Positions 61,955-64,000 of a DNA stretch of 64,000 nucleotides are shown piece by piece. The stretch is from Myxococcota bacterium. Its GTDB lineage: Bacteria > Myxococcota_A > UBA9160 > SMWR01. Each line of letters opens with the position of its first letter. Position 1 is the first letter of the stretch. The DNA lies in NCBI GenBank assembly GCA_022447545.1, contig JAKVBI010000012.1, positions 103,452-167,451 of the forward strand, read 5' to 3'. The notes beneath the pieces were generated by a model that saw only the letters and a list, made by a program, of their open reading frames with translations, was not told the origin of the DNA and made no database searches. The position numbers and the translations under genes were made by a program.

Positions 61955-63040
61955 GTGAATGACCTTGTGAACCGAACTGGAGATGACTTCTCGTTTTCGG
62001 AGAAGTCTTTCTACCTCGATGAATTTCGGGGCCGCACCCTGGGGATCGCGGTCCTCTGCCCGAAAGTCGATCGAACGGCATCCCTACTGGGCGTCCTGCG
62101 GGATTTTCAGGACAACGGCACGCGTGTAGTGCTGATGGCCAGCGACTCCGAAGGTCTACGGGAGCTTTTGGGCGGAGAGCCGCTTCGGTGGGACGAGGAT
62201 CGCCTGGAAGGAGTCGTTTGGCGGCGGCTGCGCGAGACTCAGCGAGCGGGGATCCAGGTACCGGGCGGCTCTGGGCTGCTGTCGTCTTGTAGAGACTGTG
62301 CACTCCGCCTGGGGGTGATGAAACTGCTCTGGGTGGACGAAGTGGGCGGCCTGTTGCGCGCCGATGGTAATCGTCATTCCTTCATGGACCTGGCGGATCT
62401 GCGCCGGATGCTCGAGCAAGGAGTGGCCTCGCGAGCTCAACTTCTATCGGAGATAGAGCAGGCGCTGGTGGCCGGAATTCCCGCCGTGAACCTCTGTGAT
62501 CCTCATGGCATCGACCGCGAACTCTTCTCCTACGAGGGGTCGGGGACGCTGTTCACGCGAGAGCGCTACGTGGACGTGCGTCCACTGGGAATCGATGACT
62601 TCGATGCCGCCCATGCGCTGGTGCGTCGGGGGGTTGCCGAGGGGTATCTGGTGCCACGCTCGGACGACGACATCGATCGGGTCCTGGCCAACGGCTTCGG
62701 TGCTTTTGTGGCCGGGCGGCACCTGGCGGGTATCGGGGCATTGATGCACTGGCGTGATGAACCCGAAACGCTTCGCGTGGAAGTCGTTTCTCTGTACGCC
62801 CTGACGAGATTCATGGGTGAGGGGATCGGGGGACATCTGGTTCACTTCGCCCAGGAGCAGGCGCTGCGTCTCGGCTGTCGGAACGTGTTCGCGTGTACGA
62901 CGTCTGAACGCGTCGTGGCCTTTTTCAGGCGCCACGGTTTCTCTCAAATCGACCCCAAGGGACTCCCCACTGCCAAGTGGGTGGGGTACGACGCCGAGCG
63001 GCGTGAACGCGTCAAATGTCTCTCGCGATCGATCCCCTGA
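61955..63040 (+). CDS. N-acetylglutamate synthase-like protein: short amino-acid kinase domain plus GNAT
   Basis: 361 residues from a GTG at 61955. Residues 1-200 resemble a shortened N-acetylglutamate-kinase-type domain: DLADLRRMLEQG, ALVAGIPAVNLCDPHGIDRELFSYEGSGTLFT. The remainder is a GNAT acetyltransferase: VRPLGIDDFDAAHALV, VVSLYALTRFMGEGIGGHLVHFA (acetyl-CoA loop) and FFRRHGFSQI. The order is that of ArgA-type synthases, the first step of arginine synthesis. The kinase half is about 80 residues shorter than in E. coli ArgA and lacks the N-terminal lysine/glycine ATP loop. Divergent from the transporter gene. Confidence 0.82.
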   Translation: MNDLVNRTGDDFSFSEKSFYLDEFRGRTLGIAVLCPKVDRTASLLGVLRDFQDNGTRVVLMASDSEGLRELLGGEPLRWDEDRLEGVVWRRLRETQRAGIQVPGGSGLLSSCRDCALRLGVMKLLWVDEVGGLLRADGNRHSFMDLADLRRMLEQGVASRAQLLSEIEQALVAGIPAVNLCDPHGIDRELFSYEGSGTLFTRERYVDVRPLGIDDFDAAHALVRRGVAEGYLVPRSDDDIDRVLANGFGAFVAGRHLAGIGALMHWRDEPETLRVEVVSLYALTRFMGEGIGGHLVHFAQEQALRLGCRNVFACTTSERVVAFFRRHGFSQIDPKGLPTAKWVGYDAERRERVKCLSRSIP

Positions 63041-63248
63041 GAAGGGTCTCCGTACCCGGGGGGGCGTGGAATCAGTGGCTCAGGCTGGTTCCTCCTCGGG
63101 TGCGTGATATAAGAGGGGTCTGAATTCACTGAGTTGCCCGCGGCGCCGATTTTTCCGGCCCCTCCCGCAATCTGAGGCTGGGGCCCAAAGGCAGGCCGGC
63201 CATTCGGCGTTGCGCGAGGTGAGCATCGGTCGACTCACAGGGAGAGCC

Positions 63249-63953
63249 GTGGTTTTGGCGGACGAGAGTGAACATCGAAAGGCTCTCGTCTCCGAACTCG
63301 CGGAGACCCGCAAGCAGCTCTGGGAGCAGCAAGGCCCTCTGGACGCCCAGTGGCTTCCGGACTCCGCTCTGAGCGATGCGCGTTATCTGTTCATCCTCGA
63401 ACAGATTCCCGCGATGCTCATCGAGATCGGCCCGGATGGGAAAATCGAATACGTGAGCCCAACCACTGAATTGATTCAGGGGGTGGATGTCGAGGAGGCT
63501 CTTCAGGAGGACTGGGTCACGCGGGTTCATCCCGATGACGTCCATATTCTCATCGACTTTGCACGAAAGATTCGCGACCCGGAGCGCTCGGTGACTGTCA
63601 CCTATCGCATGCGCCGAAAAGACGGGAGTTGGTACTGGAGCGAGACCACGTCCATTCTGGTCCGGCGGACCGAGCAGGGAATTCGAACGATCGTATTCAA
63701 CCGGGACGTCACGGACACGAAACTCGCCGCCGATGCTCTGGCTGAGAGCGAACAGCGTTACCGGATGGTGGTGGCTGCGAGCCGCGACATGATTGGCGAA
63801 TTCAGTACGGGTGGGATCACGCAAGAAGTGAGTAGCAACGTCGAGGAGCAGATGGGCTGGAATGCCGACGAGCTCGAGGGCCAAATGATGGCCTTTGACG
63901 AGGCCTTCGAGGACGCGCGGGCCTGGCGCAATGAACTCGGACTCAGCGAGTGA
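63249..63953 (+). CDS. PAS-domain sensor protein, one complete and one apparently truncated PAS domain
   Basis: 234 residues from a GTG at 63249 (AGGGAG 5 bases upstream); other in-frame starts lie at 63219 and 63210. A short helix precedes the first PAS/PAC (FILEQIPAMLIEIGPDGKIEYVSP to FNRDVTDTKLAADAL, about 55-165). A second PAS starts at RYRMVVAASRDMIGEF but stops after about 70 residues, at SSNVEEQMGW...ELGLSE. No kinase or cyclase domain follows before the stop. A TATAAG -10 is at about 63108. The window ends 47 bases later. Confidence 0.78.
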   Translation: MVLADESEHRKALVSELAETRKQLWEQQGPLDAQWLPDSALSDARYLFILEQIPAMLIEIGPDGKIEYVSPTTELIQGVDVEEALQEDWVTRVHPDDVHILIDFARKIRDPERSVTVTYRMRRKDGSWYWSETTSILVRRTEQGIRTIVFNRDVTDTKLAADALAESEQRYRMVVAASRDMIGEFSTGGITQEVSSNVEEQMGWNADELEGQMMAFDEAFEDARAWRNELGLSE

Positions 63954-64000
63954 CGGCCACGAGGACCTGAAGAAGCAGGAGAGCGCCCACAGACAAGTAT

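Noticed and set aside
1-64000. CRISPR arrays, insertion sequences, prophage, toxin-antitoxin or restriction systems
   Set aside because: I saw no regularly spaced repeats, transposase or integrase motifs, att-like duplications around the tRNA, or restriction-modification genes. The SNF2 gene has no defence partner in the window.

Overview
The window is a gene-dense, GC-rich bacterial chromosome segment with genes on both strands and many 1-4 base overlaps. Gram-negative features are lipoprotein signal peptides, a Tat-type signal, a haem c lipoprotein and PilZ/PAS signalling. The content (ethylmalonyl-CoA-type enzymes, ImuA/ImuB/DnaE2, phytanoyl-CoA dioxygenase, sulfatase-fold lipoproteins, GTG/TTG starts) fits an uncultured lineage near the former Deltaproteobacteria (Myxococcota, Desulfobacterota or Binatota). 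That placement is an inference and is weak. I see no insertion sequence, prophage, CRISPR array or rRNA. One tRNA is present, tRNA-Pro(UGG).

Layout. 1-5.4 kb: SNF2/SWIM helicase (cut by the window edge), meaB and an ethylmalonyl-CoA-type B12 mutase on the minus strand. 5.4-7.6 kb: srkA and nadA on plus. 7.6-11.9 kb: glycosyltransferase, RNA m5U methyltransferase, cyclophilin and a second glycosyltransferase on minus. 11.9-16.7 kb: a carbon-metabolism cluster of MaoC hydratase, SucC/SucD-like CoA ligase, small ferredoxin and malyl/beta-methylmalyl-CoA lyase. 16.9-19.8 kb: endonuclease III-like protein, a crotonyl-CoA reductase-like MDR enzyme and a dienelactone hydrolase. 19.8-25.3 kb: PAS, PilZ, TPR lipoprotein, DUF2905, deoxyhypusine synthase-like protein, RlmI and a toroid-like protein. 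25.3-37.4 kb: beta-propeller, crotonase, GMC oxidoreductase, sulfatase-fold lipoprotein, GT39-like membrane protein, esterase, tRNA-Pro, SMP-30, Ap4A phosphorylase and transketolase. 37.5-43.6 kb: small membrane protein, YkgJ, a second sulfatase-fold lipoprotein and DnaE2. 43.6-50.8 kb: receiver protein, FAD oxidoreductase, oligoendopeptidase F, DinB, ImuB and ImuA. 50.8-64 kb: PurN, MetF, PfkB kinase, PP2C, a ChpT-like phosphotransfer protein, PhyH, cytochrome c, ThrH, UppP, a sigma-70 factor, an SLC13 transporter, an N-acetylglutamate synthase-like protein and a PAS protein.

How the genes may work together. The most coherent system is a C4/C5 acyl-CoA route spread over the first 27 kb. A crotonase could supply crotonyl-CoA. 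A reductase resembling crotonyl-CoA carboxylase/reductase and an Ecm-type mutase with its MeaB chaperone would give methylsuccinyl-CoA. A MaoC hydratase and an Mcl-type lyase would cleave the mesaconyl-CoA product to glyoxylate and propionyl-CoA. The unusual parts are a divergent SucCD-like ligase and a one-cluster ferredoxin encoded in the same operon as the lyase. A second theme is translesion synthesis: DnaE2, ImuA-ImuB and DinB lie within about 10 kb. A third is transcriptional: many genes have a TANNNT -10 hexamer only 5-9 bases before the start codon and no Shine-Dalgarno sequence, which suggests common leaderless mRNAs.
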